Notes: generated from the sequence alone by a model not told the origin. 64,000 nucleotides of DNA from Flectobacillus longus (GCF_030056705.1 NZ_JASHIC010000001.1:62001-126000), one strand, 5' to 3'; numbered from the stretch's first letter, positions 16,621 to 26,719 are shown. Program-made: numbers and translations.

Positions 16621-18141
16621 CTAAAAAAATCCTAGTTTATTTTTGTTGTTTGACAACAAGATATTTTTAGTTTGACGATATTGGTTTAATGACATTTTAT
16701 GTGTTTCGCGACCAAAACCTGACTTTTTATACCCTCCAAACGAAGCATGGGCAGGATAAGCATGGTAGCAGTTTACCCAAACACGACCTGCTTGAAGTTC
16801 TCTTGGTACAGTCAACAGCTCATGAGCATCACGTGTCCAAACACCAGCGCCCAAACCATACAAACTATCATTGGCAATAGCGATAGCTTCTTCAACCGTT
16901 TTGAACGTAGCCACAGAAGCAACAGGTCCGAAGATTTCTTCTTGGAAAATACGCATCTTGTTATGTCCTTTGAAGAGCGTTGGTTTGATGTAATAACCTT
17001 CAGGCAAACCATCGATATATTGAGATGCGCCACCTGTCAACAACTCAGCTCCTTCTTCTTGACCAATTTCGATATAGCTTAAAATCTTGTCGAATTGCTC
17101 TTTAGACGCTTGAGCACCCATCATGGTATTTGGGTCGAGTGGATGCCCCATTTTAATCTTTTCTACTCTTTCAACTACTCTTTCAATAAATTTTTCATAA
17201 ATGCTTTCATGCACCAACATACGAGACGGACAAGTACAAACTTCGCCTTGATTCAAGGCAAACATAGCTGCACCTTCCAAACATTTGTCAAAAAACTCGT
17301 CGTCAGCATCCATGATACTTGGGAAGAAAATATTGGCAGACTTACCACCCAATTCCATCGTTACAGGAATAATGTTTTCAGAAGCATATTGCAAAATCAA
17401 ACGACCTGTTGAAGTTTCTCCTGTAAAGGCTACTTTTGCTATTCTAGGCGATTGCGCTAAAGGCTTTCCTGCTTCTACTCCAAAACCGTTGATAACGTTT
17501 ACTACACCTGCTGGAAGTACATTTTGTAACAATTCCATCAGGACAAGCAAACCAACTGGCGTTTGTTCAGCAGGCTTCATTACTACGGTACAACCAGCGG
17601 CTAAAGCTGGACAAAGTTTCCATGCGGCCATCAAAAGCGGGAAGTTCCAAGGAATAATTTGAGCTACTACTCCAATTGGCTCATGAATGTGCATGGAGAT
17701 AGTATCGGCATCTAGCTCGGACATTGTGCCTTCGTCCGAACGTAAAACACCTGCAAAATAACGGAAGTGATCTATCGCCAAAGGAATATCTGCCGCCATT
17801 GTTTCACGAACTGGCTTTCCGTTATCGATTGTTTCTACTGCCGCCAAATATTCAAGATTTGCCTCCATTACGTCAGCAATTTTCAACAAAATATTACTAC
17901 GATATGTCGCCGAAGAACGAGACCAAGTAGCAAAAGCTTTATGAGCTGCATCCAAAGCCAACTCAACATCTTCTTTGCTCGAACGTGCTACCTCAGTGAA
18001 AGTGCTCCCATCTACTGGAGAAGTATTTTGAAAGTATTCGCCTTTCACAGGTGCTACCCATTCTCCACCAATAAAGTTTTCATATCTCTCTTTGAATTGT
18101 GGACGTGCCACCAAACTGCTCACTTCTACTGTTGTTTCCAT
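16621..18141 (-). CDS. NAD-dependent aldehyde dehydrogenase (AldB/ExaC-like)
   Basis: 506-residue ALDH-superfamily enzyme oxidising an aldehyde to the acid. [20 protein letters not shown] is the cofactor region, [11 protein letters not shown] holds the general-base Glu (about 268), and [11 protein letters not shown] holds the catalytic Cys (about 301-303). Length is normal. The Cys context and the DUF779 neighbour fit the acetaldehyde dehydrogenase group (AldB/ExaC/AcoD). A divergent AraC-type gene 342 bases upstream is the likely regulator. Confidence 0.92.
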   Translation of the reverse strand: METTVEVSSLVARPQFKERYENFIGGEWVAPVKGEYFQNTSPVDGSTFTEVARSSKEDVELALDAAHKAFATWSRSSATYRSNILLKIADVMEANLEYLAAVETIDNGKPVRETMAADIPLAIDHFRYFAGVLRSDEGTMSELDADTISMHIHEPIGVVAQIIPWNFPLLMAAWKLCPALAAGCTVVMKPAEQTPVGLLVLMELLQNVLPAGVVNVINGFGVEAGKPLAQSPRIAKVAFTGETSTGRLILQYASENIIPVTMELGGKSANIFFPSIMDADDEFFDKCLEGAAMFALNQGEVCTCPSRMLVHESIYEKFIERVVERVEKIKMGHPLDPNTMMGAQASKEQFDKILSYIEIGQEEGAELLTGGASQYIDGLPEGYYIKPTLFKGHNKMRIFQEEIFGPVASVATFKTVEEAIAIANDSLYGLGAGVWTRDAHELLTVPRELQAGRVWVNCYHAYPAHASFGGYKKSGFGRETHKMSLNQYRQTKNILLSNNKNKLGFF

Positions 18142-18483
18142 GTTGCTAAATTGAGTTAAAAGGATTTTGTGTTGTTTGATGTTTCAAAATTCTCATTTTA
18201 ATCTCACTTCAATCTTCACTATTGTATCATGTTTCTACAATAAAATATCATATTTAATCTTGACAACTTACTATTTACTAAATTGTATAGAATAAAGCTG
18301 AAATAGGAAATAAAAAAGACCCATTCACAGACAAAAAAGGTATTTTGGTAGTAAATTGTACCATCAAATACAATCTTATCTTGTTTTTGTGAGTTTTATA
18401 AACAGTGTGTTAGTCTTCAAAAAAGAGAGGGACTCCTCATTTTGAAGATTATCAATCCCGATAATTAAAGAGATATTCTGGTC
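18142..18483. promoter_or_regulatory. Divergent control region between aldehyde dehydrogenase and AraC regulator
   Basis: 342 AT-rich bases without a gene. TCTTCAAAA (18414-18422) and TTTTGAAGA (18440-18448) form an inverted repeat 36 bases before the regulator's start, a possible operator or leader hairpin. No clear TAnnTTTG box was found for the dehydrogenase. Confidence 0.35.
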
Positions 18484-19419
18484 ATGGAAAAGAAATTTGC
18501 GCCACAAACCCAAGCATTAACCAGTTTGAGACAACTCCAGACGCTAGTAGAGCATCGTTCGACATTCAACTTGAATCATTGTGAGTTGAATATCTTCGAA
18601 ACCCATCAGCAAAGCGAAAGAGTAAGTCTAAAATTTAATGACTTGGTATTTACCGCTATGCTTCGTGGCAAAAAGGTGATGAATCTTTTTGGAGACAAGC
18701 GTTTTGACTACCTGCCAGGCGAGTCCGTTATAGTACCTTCCAATGAAGAAATGATTATCGATTTTCCAGAAGCTAGTTTACATACCCCTACTCAATGTAT
18801 TGCTTTGGCGATTGATGAAGAAAAAATTAAAGAGACGGTAGATTTACTAAATGAAAAATATGCTAAAGTTGAGCAAAACGAACTTTGGGATATTGACCTC
18901 AATCGTTTTCATATCAAGAATACCCAAGAGTTAGCCAGCACTATTGATCGGTTGGTATATGTTTCCAAAGAAAATAATGTATCCAAAGACCTGTTTGCCA
19001 ATTTCGCCCTACAAGAACTATTGCTTCGCCTAATGCAAACGCAAGCCCGTGTGTTGATTTTTGACAATTATATGCAATATATCAATACCAATCGTTTTGC
19101 ACATGTGGTAAAATACATTCGCGAGAACTTGGCTGAGAATCTCACCATTGAAAAACTCAGCGATATGGCTTGTATGTCAAAAGCGCATTTTTTCCGTAGC
19201 TTCAAACGTGAGTTTGGATTAAGTCCTGTCGAATTTATCATTCAAGAAAGAGTAAAGTTGGCCAAAAAGCTACTGGCCGACCCAAGTACTAGCGTAACAG
19301 ATGCTAGTTACCGAGTGGGCTTTCAGAATGTCAATTATTTTTGTACTATTTTCAAAAAATATGAAGGTACAACACCTACTTATTTCAAGAAAAATCTTCC
19401 TATTCTAAAAGCTTCATGA
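18484..19419 (+). CDS. AraC-family transcriptional regulator
   Basis: 311 residues. The N-terminal ligand-binding half (about 1-200) resembles the AraC_N type found with aldehyde/alcohol dehydrogenase genes. The C-terminal double HTH (about 205-305) includes LTIEKLSDMACMSKAHFFRS and a second helix pair ending VGFQNVNYFCTIFKKYEGTT, close to the AraC signature. It is divergent to the aldehyde dehydrogenase-DUF779 pair and likely activates it in response to an aldehyde or alcohol (inference). Confidence 0.88.
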   Translation: MEKKFAPQTQALTSLRQLQTLVEHRSTFNLNHCELNIFETHQQSERVSLKFNDLVFTAMLRGKKVMNLFGDKRFDYLPGESVIVPSNEEMIIDFPEASLHTPTQCIALAIDEEKIKETVDLLNEKYAKVEQNELWDIDLNRFHIKNTQELASTIDRLVYVSKENNVSKDLFANFALQELLLRLMQTQARVLIFDNYMQYINTNRFAHVVKYIRENLAENLTIEKLSDMACMSKAHFFRSFKREFGLSPVEFIIQERVKLAKKLLADPSTSVTDASYRVGFQNVNYFCTIFKKYEGTTPTYFKKNLPILKAS

Positions 19420-19580
19420 GATTGATTTCATGACAATGTTTCATCGCTACCCTATTCATCAGCACAGATTATTTGTCAAATAATTTGCATTTACGCAAAA
19501 GGAGTGAAAAATTCATGCTTTGATTTGCACCAGAATGAAATTGACTGATTCAACTATTCGTTCATAAAATCCTTTCTTGC

Positions 19581-20630
19581 ATGAATTATAACAGAAAACA
19601 AGGTGAGTTTCTCTTAGAAACAATTGAAGAGTGGCAAAAGCGAGGAACCATCAACAACGATACCGCCGAAAAACTTAAATCCGAAATACAAATTCGACCT
19701 TTTGATTGGATGAAACTGGCCATCTATGCGTTTTGGATTGCCATGATTTGTATCATTATTTCGGTAGCTACTGCACTCAAAGACAATCGTCTTATCGAAC
19801 TCATCACCGAACTTTTTACTTCCTCTAATACAGCTATATGTATTGGTTTTATTGGTATCGCAGCGGGGCTGTATGCTTGGGGACTGAATCGTCGCAAAAA
19901 TCATCCACAAAATCTATTTAGCAACGAAACCATCTTTTTGGGAGGTGTATTGGCAACGGCAGTAGCTGTTGGCTATTTTGGAAAAGTCATCGACAATGGC
20001 AGTGGGCACTTTTCTATGCTATTTTTACTTTCTACCTTCATTTATGCAGGTTTGGGATTCTGGTTTCCTTCGACATTGGTCTGGATTTTTGCCGTATTAT
20101 CGTTCGGAACATGGTTTGGCACTGAAACAGGCTATGCTTCAGGCTGGGGAGCTTATTTTATTGGTATGAACTATCCAATGCGATTTGTATTGTTTGGACT
20201 AATGTTGACCATTGCTAGTTTTTTTATCCCGAAAAAATCAAAACTGGATGATTTCCAACATCCTACTTATGTGCTAGGGCTTTTGTACCTTTTTATCTCA
20301 CTTTGGATACTTTCTATTTTTGGCAACTATGGCGATATGGATTCTTGGTATCATGTCAAACAAATCGAATTATTTCACTGGGGAGTCTTATTTGCTGGCG
20401 CGGCAATTGTAGCCATTTGGTATGGACTCAAACAAGACGATTATACCTCCCGAAGTTTTGGGATTACTTTTTTGTTTATCAACCTATACACCAAATTTTT
20501 TGAATACTTCTGGGATTCAATTCACAAAGCTGTCTTCTTTCTGATTCTTGCTGTATCGTTTTGGTTTTTAGGTCAAAAGGCGGAAAAAATCTGGAATTTA
20601 GAGTTTTTGAAAGGAGAGAAAAAAGAATAA
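19581..20630 (+). CDS. Polytopic membrane protein, DUF2157-like
   Basis: 349 residues. A soluble N-terminal head (1-40, LLETIEEWQKRGTINNDTAEKLKSE) is followed by about nine hydrophobic segments up to residue 335 and a basic tail. The head followed by many helices is the layout of DUF2157 membrane proteins, whose function is not known to me. It stands alone between the AraC gene and an R1 repeat copy that supplies its terminator. Confidence 0.65.
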   Translation: MNYNRKQGEFLLETIEEWQKRGTINNDTAEKLKSEIQIRPFDWMKLAIYAFWIAMICIIISVATALKDNRLIELITELFTSSNTAICIGFIGIAAGLYAWGLNRRKNHPQNLFSNETIFLGGVLATAVAVGYFGKVIDNGSGHFSMLFLLSTFIYAGLGFWFPSTLVWIFAVLSFGTWFGTETGYASGWGAYFIGMNYPMRFVLFGLMLTIASFFIPKKSKLDDFQHPTYVLGLLYLFISLWILSIFGNYGDMDSWYHVKQIELFHWGVLFAGAAIVAIWYGLKQDDYTSRSFGITFLFINLYTKFFEYFWDSIHKAVFFLILAVSFWFLGQKAEKIWNLEFLKGEKKE

Positions 20631-20634
20631 ACCA

Positions 20635-20820
20635 TTTAGCGATTTAGTGATTATGTAAAAATTTGTATTCTAGCAGTAGAGACACAATGATTGCGTCTTC
20701 AGCCAAGTTATATCGAGTATAGTAGCATCAAAAAAGCGGTCGGAAAATATTTTCCGACCGCTTTTTTGAGGAAAACTTAGAGAATAATCTCAATCGTAAA
20801 ATTCGGGATGAATCATGAAA
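20635..20820 (+). repeat. R1 composite intergenic repeat, copy 2
   Basis: Order as in the intact copy at 37171: GCGATTTAGTGATTA word (20640-20655), a decayed GTAGAGACACAATGATTGCGTCTTC hairpin split by substitutions (about 20668-20700), the GCGGTCGG terminator hairpin (20730-20767), then AATCTCAATCG...CGGGATGAATC (about 20783-20816) as third inverted repeat. Located between a + gene and a - gene. Confidence 0.78.
20730..20767. terminator. Bidirectional terminator inside R1 copy 2
   Basis: Perfect 17-bp stem (AAAAAAGCGGTCGGAAA at 20730-20746, complement 20751-20767) with a 4-base loop; A- and T-tracts on both sides serve the convergent genes at 20630 and 20843. Confidence 0.85.
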
Positions 20821-20842
20821 GTTTTCAAGCTTTACGTTAAAC

Positions 20843-21280
20843 TTATTTTTTCAAAAACGTTGCTGTGTATACTTCATTAGAGTTGGTCAAGTAGTTGTAC
20901 ACACTTACAGGAGCATGAAACTCGTTAGCTTCAACATAAATATCTGCACCAAAACGTATTTTCTTTCCATCATTTTGGGCAGCATAATTAAAGCTTGAGC
21001 CCATTCCTCCTCCAGCATTTGCGGTTTTAATCTCAATACTAATCTTAATTGTTGCAGAGCCATTTGACTCTTTCTCTAAGTGCAAAGTACCTGAACTACC
21101 AGCCACGAAATTTCCTTTGGTATCTACTAAAGAAATAAGTTGATAATCCCCCAGCGCTGATTCAAAATTGTTTTTAGTACTGACAATAGGTTGAATCTGT
21201 TCTTCAGATGATTGTTGTTTACAGGAAATTACCATGAAGGGTAATAGCAATAGAAGTGATTTTTTTAGGTAAATATTCAT
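20843..21280 (-). CDS. Small lipoprotein, paralogue of the neighbouring lipoprotein
   Basis: 145 residues with a lipoprotein signal (lipobox VISC, Cys about residue 20). The mature part has a short linker, then a roughly 100-residue beta-rich domain starting ALGDYQLISLVDTKG. It matches the domain of the protein encoded at 21721-22122 (AIGSYTLRSITNTAG) in order and spacing: GTLHLEKESNG against GTLTVKRENGN, and a shared ending EVYTATFLKK / GIYTAVFTK. Family unknown; a surface or periplasmic binding role is possible. Confidence 0.75.
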   Translation of the reverse strand: MNIYLKKSLLLLLPFMVISCKQQSSEEQIQPIVSTKNNFESALGDYQLISLVDTKGNFVAGSSGTLHLEKESNGSATIKISIEIKTANAGGGMGSSFNYAAQNDGKKIRFGADIYVEANEFHAPVSVYNYLTNSNEVYTATFLKK

Positions 21281-21308
21281 GAGTATAATTTGATGATTGA
21301 AAAGTCTA

Positions 21309-21316
21309 CAAAGCTA
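21309..21316 (-). promoter_or_regulatory. -7 promoter box TAGCTTTG
   Basis: Exact TAnnTTTG on the minus strand 28 bases before the ATG of the lipoprotein gene at 21280. Confidence 0.5.
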
Positions 21317-21460
21317 CCCATAAATCCTCAATAGTTAGTACAACAACTAAAAATCTTATCTATGTATGCGTACTGGTATTTGTTATCTCAAACGTTTTAA
21401 TTTCTTAATTTTAAAAGGGTTTTACATGAAAAAAACTCCCCAAAATATGAGAAGATTTTA

Positions 21461-21715
21461 AGTACTAATGCAAAATAAAATTGCATTAGTACGCTTTAAG
21501 CCGTAGGCATTAAGCAAAGAAGATTTACTTATTTCGTGAGAAATACTATTTAACTTTTAGCCTAGAGCTTAAAGCGGGTAAAATTATTTTAATTTTGCTC
21601 GCTAACTTAAGTATGAGTGCTAAATTGTGAGTGATGAGTTTTGAGTGTAATTTTGTGATTACTAATATCTTATCCCATCAATTTCTTAAATTTAATTTTG
21701 CACGATTACTTATAA
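21461..21715. repeat. Modular repeat mosaic, copy A (modules III and II)
   Basis: Starts with a perfect 12-bp hairpin (GTACTAATGCAA at 21462-21473, complement 21481-21492, loop 21474-21480). Module III follows in inverted orientation (21492-21577, GCTTTAAGC ... GCTTAAAGC), then a junction TTTTGCTCGCTAACTTAAGT (about 21594-21612), then module II (about 21606-21715: GAGTGCTAAATTGTGAGTGA to TTTTGCACGATTACTTA). It lies between the two paralogous lipoprotein genes and has no coding potential. Confidence 0.75.
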
Positions 21716-21720
21716 TGCTA

Positions 21721-22122
21721 TTATTTTGTAAACACAGCCGTATAAATTCCTGAACCTGTTGGAATTGAAGCATATAGAGCTCCTGACTGATAGTAGTGAT
21801 CGGTACCAAAACTAATTTTTGTTCCAGAAACTGACACCGTATATGTGTTTGTAATATTTACATTTGAAGTAGAAGTTCCGCTCTTCAAGGTTACAGCATA
21901 CGTAAATCCAGCGGTATTTCCATTTTCTCTTTTTACGGTCAAAGTACCTGACCCAGTTACTGCTTGCCCAGCAGTGTTTGTAATAGAACGAAGTGTGTAT
22001 GAACCTATGGCAACATCGAAGTCCACTGTTGGGACAGTGTTGGTATTGTCATCGTCAGAACTACAACCAAAAAGAAGTGCAATTGAGAAAAATAGGGTTA
22101 AAAAACTATAAAGCTTTTTCAT
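21721..22122 (-). CDS. Small lipoprotein with beta-rich domain
   Basis: 133 residues with a lipoprotein signal (lipobox LFGC, Cys about 20) followed by an acidic SSDDDN linker, the motif that often sends Bacteroidota lipoproteins to the cell surface. The domain beginning FDVAIGSYTLRSI is a paralogue of the protein at 20843-21280. Ser/Thr/Gly-rich, no catalytic motif. A TACCTTTG box lies 38 bases upstream. The mosaic repeat copy A separates the two paralogues, so they are transcribed separately. Confidence 0.75.
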   Translation of the reverse strand: MKKLYSFLTLFFSIALLFGCSSDDDNTNTVPTVDFDVAIGSYTLRSITNTAGQAVTGSGTLTVKRENGNTAGFTYAVTLKSGTSTSNVNITNTYTVSVSGTKISFGTDHYYQSGALYASIPTGSGIYTAVFTK

Positions 22123-22160
22123 AATAATTTAAGGGTTCGTTTTAATAATGTTTGTTGTGA

Positions 22161-22168
22161 CAAAGGTA
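22161..22168 (-). promoter_or_regulatory. -7 promoter box TACCTTTG
   Basis: Exact TAnnTTTG on the minus strand 38 bases before the start of the lipoprotein gene at 22122. Confidence 0.5.
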
Positions 22169-22328
22169 CAACTCAAAGAACTTTTTGAGCAACCATTTTA
22201 GTAATTCACAACAAAAACATAAAACAACAAGCTATTAATCAACAACTTAACCCTACTGGAAGTTATTTTACGGTTTTCAAAAAATAGGCATAAAACTATT
22301 CGTATTAACAAATGTATGAAAGTGCATT

Positions 22329-24062
22329 TTAATGATAATAAGACTCCAAAGCCATTGCCAAATAAACCAATGGAGCATTCCAATTGATGGCAATTTCGTT
22401 AGAGGCATACGAACAATCCGAATCAGAAAATGACTCATCTGGAACCTTCGAATCGTATTTACACTGGTCTTGCTGACCAGGATTTGGACCGCCCGAAAGT
22501 AGTCCTGGCACTGGCTCGTCTATGCCATCGGCTATAGACGGTCGGTGATGCGGGTGCATAGGATATTTACTCCCATAACCCGTTAACAATGAATATCCAA
22601 CACCATTTCTTCCTAACAAGTAGTCCATATTTCCCAAAGCTGCCTCCAAGTAGATTTTTTTAGGATTAAGCTGAAATGCTTGTAGTAAAAACATGGCTTG
22701 GTTGGCCGCATGAGAAGAGCTTCCCCACATAAAATCTTTGGCTGATTTTCCCATCACTGTTCTAAACAATGGCTTATCCAAATCCTTCACCATTTCATCG
22801 GCCTGCTGCAAGACGGTATTTTGAATTTGTGCTATTTTATTAGCCGTAAATGAGGGCAAAGTTTTTCGTGCTTTTAACAGAGAAAATGCTCCTAATGGCA
22901 TCACCGAATTCCACGATTGAATAGGAAGCCAATACACATCAGTACTAGCGATGCCTTCCCAATATTGGGATTTTTGCGTGGCTACAAACAACTCTGCTGA
23001 TGCCCAAAACCATTCGTCTGTATCATTATTATCCTCATATCCACCAGTCGTAATAGCAGGTTTAAACTTTTCGTTATTCTGATTCTGACGATAGAATACT
23101 TTAGGATTAGCTTTTGCCCAATTCCATGCACTTTCCGCTGATGTTAAACACCTACTTGATAGTTCAGGGTTATAGGGTTTTAAAATCCTTGAGGCTTGTG
23201 CCATTACTGCGGCAAAATCTAGACTCGCAATAGTATTCTTTTGTACTACATATCTAGGCTGAATAGCCTTGTCAGGCATCACCATTCCATCAAAATTGGC
23301 ATTCGTTAACTTATGATATACACCACCATCAGTTGGATCTTGCATCGTTAACATCCATTCCAAATTCACTAGAATTTCATCTAATAAATCAGGAAGATTA
23401 TTGCCACTTTCAGGAATATTGAGTTCTAAGTCATTGGCAGTTTTGGGAAAATCCTCCAATGCCGAAAGCAAAGTGTACATGGTTATCCCCGAATTGACAA
23501 TGTATTTATTGTAATCCCCAGCATCATACCATCCCCTTGGAGAATTGATACGAGTACCTTCAGGACGATTCGTTGACACAGCATTTGCATGAACCAATAC
23601 CGAGGTATCAGGATGTCCTGCTTTTCTCGCCCATTTTCCTGCATATTTCTCAGGCAAATCCTCAGAAACGCGTTGAAAATAATAGCCTTTGATGGAAGCT
23701 TTTGCTACATTACTCAATGCATTATTTCGGATTTCAAAAGGATACGATTCTCCGAGCTTTTCTACTGAAAGTATATAATTCCCGTTTTTCTTAAAGTTAG
23801 AAAAATCTATTTCCTGTGTATATTTTTCAGAAAAAGGGCTTTTTACTGCTTCTTTTATTTTTCCTTTATAAACAACCTTATGAGATTCTTTTTCAATAAG
23901 CGTAAAGTTTTCAAAGTTTTTACCAACCACAAGCGCTTGTTTTGGCGCATTGGGGTAAAAACCAACTTGATTAAGCCGAATTTGGTCGGCAGGATTTTGG
24001 GCGAATAACCCAAATCCTGCCAGTAAAAATCCAGCCAAGTAGAGAAAACTAACTTGATTCAT
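22329..24062 (-). CDS. Glycoside hydrolase family 9 endoglucanase
   Basis: 577 residues with a Sec signal (1-21, GLFAQ), an N-terminal Ig-like CelD_N domain (about 25-115) and a GH9 (alpha/alpha)6 barrel. Catalytic region: GWYDAGDYNKY (about residue 180, base Asp), HHRPS (conserved His motif) and SNEIAINWN (about 553-561, acid Glu). GH9 enzymes cut beta-1,4-glucan backbones by inversion. The upstream gene, 53 bases away on the same strand, is a GH31 with alpha-xylosidase-like traits; together they suit xyloglucan breakdown. Confidence 0.92.
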   Translation of the reverse strand: MNQVSFLYLAGFLLAGFGLFAQNPADQIRLNQVGFYPNAPKQALVVGKNFENFTLIEKESHKVVYKGKIKEAVKSPFSEKYTQEIDFSNFKKNGNYILSVEKLGESYPFEIRNNALSNVAKASIKGYYFQRVSEDLPEKYAGKWARKAGHPDTSVLVHANAVSTNRPEGTRINSPRGWYDAGDYNKYIVNSGITMYTLLSALEDFPKTANDLELNIPESGNNLPDLLDEILVNLEWMLTMQDPTDGGVYHKLTNANFDGMVMPDKAIQPRYVVQKNTIASLDFAAVMAQASRILKPYNPELSSRCLTSAESAWNWAKANPKVFYRQNQNNEKFKPAITTGGYEDNNDTDEWFWASAELFVATQKSQYWEGIASTDVYWLPIQSWNSVMPLGAFSLLKARKTLPSFTANKIAQIQNTVLQQADEMVKDLDKPLFRTVMGKSAKDFMWGSSSHAANQAMFLLQAFQLNPKKIYLEAALGNMDYLLGRNGVGYSLLTGYGSKYPMHPHHRPSIADGIDEPVPGLLSGGPNPGQQDQCKYDSKVPDESFSDSDCSYASNEIAINWNAPLVYLAMALESYYH

Positions 24063-24115
24063 AGTATTAAATAAATTGGATAAATAGTCGGTAACGACCG
24101 AAGAATTAAATAGTA

Positions 24116-26503
24116 TTATTTTTCAAGAAAACTCACACAATTCCACTTCACTTTTTGGTTATAGGGGTCTTTGAGTAATTGCGTTTTCTTACCTTTTGTT
24201 ACTACACTGACTTCCTGCCATTGGCTATCGTTTGGCAGATAAACTTTTCCAGTAGCAACGCCGTTGGTTGCATAACTGACCAGTTTGATAGTTGACCAAT
24301 CAATTTGTGCGGTAGATTGCGCTAATTTTACCTGTGGAATTACAGCGCCTTCTTTTACCAATATAACAATCGAAAACTCACCACCTTCAATTTTATGCCA
24401 GCCACCTTCATATACTTTATTTGACTGAAAATCAATCCATTTACCTTTTGGCAAATACACATTTCTTTCATTTGAGCCCGTTTCAAAAATCGGTGCAACT
24501 AATAAATCTTCTCCTAATAGATATTCATTTTCTATTTGCCATGCTCCAGGGTCTTCTGGAAACTCTACGAATAAGGCACGCATCATAGGTAATCCCTTTT
24601 CAGAAGCTACCTTTGCTTGCGCATAGATATATGGCATCAATTTATATTTTGTTTCTGCTACTTTTCTAAAAGTATTCAAGAATTTCTCACTATAAGCCCA
24701 AGGCTCTTTAGGCGGTTGACCGTGGCAACGCGAATGTGAAGTAAATAAACCAAAAGGTGCCCAACGACGATATAAATCTTCTGGTGTTTGGGCGGCAAAT
24801 CCACCAGCATCATGACTCCAAAAACTAAATCCTGATAGACCAATTGATAAGCCTCCTCTTAACTGCGCTTCCATACCCATATCCGAAGCTTCGGCGTCGC
24901 CACCCCAATGCAAAGGATAACGCTGACTACCAGCCCATGTACTACGAGCCCAAATGATATTGTCGCCTGTAATTTGTTTGGTAATATCGGCTACGGTTTT
25001 GTTATATCTTAATGGATACAAATTATGTTCATAAAAACCTGTACGACCATTCGAATAAATACCATTCAGTGGCGCTGCCTCGCCAAAGTCAACTTTGATG
25101 ACTGAGACACCCATTTTTAGCAGATTTCCGATTTTATTCTGATACCATTCAATGGTATTTTTATTGGTAAAATCTAATACTGCATCCTCATAAGGCAGAT
25201 TTCCTTTAGCATTTTTGACACTCAATCCTTTTGAAACTATTTCTGAGAACAATTCATTTTTCGGAACAAAATAAGGCAACTGCCACAAGCAGGTTCTAAA
25301 TCCTTGCTCTTTCAAATCAGCAATCATTTTTACAGGATCCTGAAAACGATTTTTCGAAAACTCATAATCACAACGCCAATCTGTTTCAAACCAGCCTGTG
25401 TCAAAATGTATCACATCAGAAGGTATTTTATAATCTCTCAACTGCTTGGCAACTGTACGACCATCTTGCTCTGAAAAATACGAAATACGGCTCATCCACA
25501 AGCCAAAAGACCATAATGGTGGCATAGAAGCCTTACCAGTGATATTGGTATATTCATCCAAAATATCTTTGGGTTCGCCCAAAAAAACAAACAAATCCAA
25601 ACTTTCATCCCCAATTAATAAAGCGTTTGAAGCCCCAAATGTCGCCCCAAAATCACATGTTATAGGCGATGAGGTGTGCATAAACATTCCGTATCCACGA
25701 CTACTCATGAAAAATGGAATAGGCTTATACATACCGTTGGTTTCTACGCCATTAGGGTCGGTGGTATAAAGATTTACCTTTTGTCCATATTTGTTTAATC
25801 GGGTAAACGACTCGCCACAACCAAAGATTTTTTCGTCAGGCGAAAGTGTAAATACTGCTGCAACACTACGTGAATAGTCGGCTGCTCGGCGAACAAACGA
25901 AAAAGGTAATGAAGGCGTAAAAGAAGTTTTTCCATCTACTTGATGGCGTGTCTTGGTGAGTAGTTTTCCATTGGCATCATGGATTTCGATTGCCCAAGGA
26001 TTTTCGGTAATAATAACTGTACCAAAAGCACTTTTGTATTGATGCCCATTATTGGTTTTTGAATATACCCATGAAGCATCTTTATTGGGTTCTTTTACCA
26101 ACATTAAAGACGGCTCCGTTGACGGTGCAACATAACCTGTTTGAGCTTTGATACGAATCGTTTTGGGCGAAACAAACTCAATACTAAATGGAAGTACTGG
26201 GTCGGCAGCGTATTCAATGCCAGGAAACTCATTGCCTGAGACTTTATGAATCCCCGCCATAGTATTATTAAATGCGTGCTGAGGATAGTACTGGTTTCGT
26301 CTCCATTTCAACTGTCCTTGTCCAGTAGTAGGATTAAAACCTGCTAGGCTATCTGCTAAAAAATAAGTATTGGTAAAATCTCTAAAATCACGACTTAAAT
26401 CAAATGGCTCATTTTGTAAGGCTGGACCACTTTGTCCTAATGTCATAGTGACAGAGGATAGTAGTGATAATAGAACCAAAACTTTTTTTGTAAATCTTTG
26501 CAT
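24116..26503 (-). CDS. Glycoside hydrolase family 31, probable alpha-xylosidase
   Basis: 795 residues from ATG at 26503 (MQRFTKKVLVLLSLL), which gives a standard signal peptide; an ATG at 26521 would add six residues. GH31 landmarks: IKVDFGE (nucleophile Asp, about 477 in the long numbering), WGGDAEAS (acid/base Asp, about 540) and FWSHDAGGF. DFGE in place of the glucosidase DxNE pattern is the form seen in alpha-xylosidases such as YicI. It removes xylose branches, which GH9 backbone cutting needs on xyloglucan. First gene of the GH31-GH9 pair. Substrate is inferred. Confidence 0.88.
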   Translation of the reverse strand: MQRFTKKVLVLLSLLSSVTMTLGQSGPALQNEPFDLSRDFRDFTNTYFLADSLAGFNPTTGQGQLKWRRNQYYPQHAFNNTMAGIHKVSGNEFPGIEYAADPVLPFSIEFVSPKTIRIKAQTGYVAPSTEPSLMLVKEPNKDASWVYSKTNNGHQYKSAFGTVIITENPWAIEIHDANGKLLTKTRHQVDGKTSFTPSLPFSFVRRAADYSRSVAAVFTLSPDEKIFGCGESFTRLNKYGQKVNLYTTDPNGVETNGMYKPIPFFMSSRGYGMFMHTSSPITCDFGATFGASNALLIGDESLDLFVFLGEPKDILDEYTNITGKASMPPLWSFGLWMSRISYFSEQDGRTVAKQLRDYKIPSDVIHFDTGWFETDWRCDYEFSKNRFQDPVKMIADLKEQGFRTCLWQLPYFVPKNELFSEIVSKGLSVKNAKGNLPYEDAVLDFTNKNTIEWYQNKIGNLLKMGVSVIKVDFGEAAPLNGIYSNGRTGFYEHNLYPLRYNKTVADITKQITGDNIIWARSTWAGSQRYPLHWGGDAEASDMGMEAQLRGGLSIGLSGFSFWSHDAGGFAAQTPEDLYRRWAPFGLFTSHSRCHGQPPKEPWAYSEKFLNTFRKVAETKYKLMPYIYAQAKVASEKGLPMMRALFVEFPEDPGAWQIENEYLLGEDLLVAPIFETGSNERNVYLPKGKWIDFQSNKVYEGGWHKIEGGEFSIVILVKEGAVIPQVKLAQSTAQIDWSTIKLVSYATNGVATGKVYLPNDSQWQEVSVVTKGKKTQLLKDPYNQKVKWNCVSFLEK

Positions 26504-26719
26504 ATTTCTTCTGTAATCCATTGATTAATAGCGGATAGGAGATTTTACTTTAGGCATGGTTATGTGACCTATGCCCAAAAGTAAAATGCAGCTCCCAATT
26601 CAATTTTTAATCTATATTTATGTGTTTTTTGGATACAACTTGTTGTGTTGACTTGAGAAGTCTTTCTTTAATACAAATTTCTATTTTTTTTATCTTATAA
26701 AACTCAGGGTTAATCCCTA

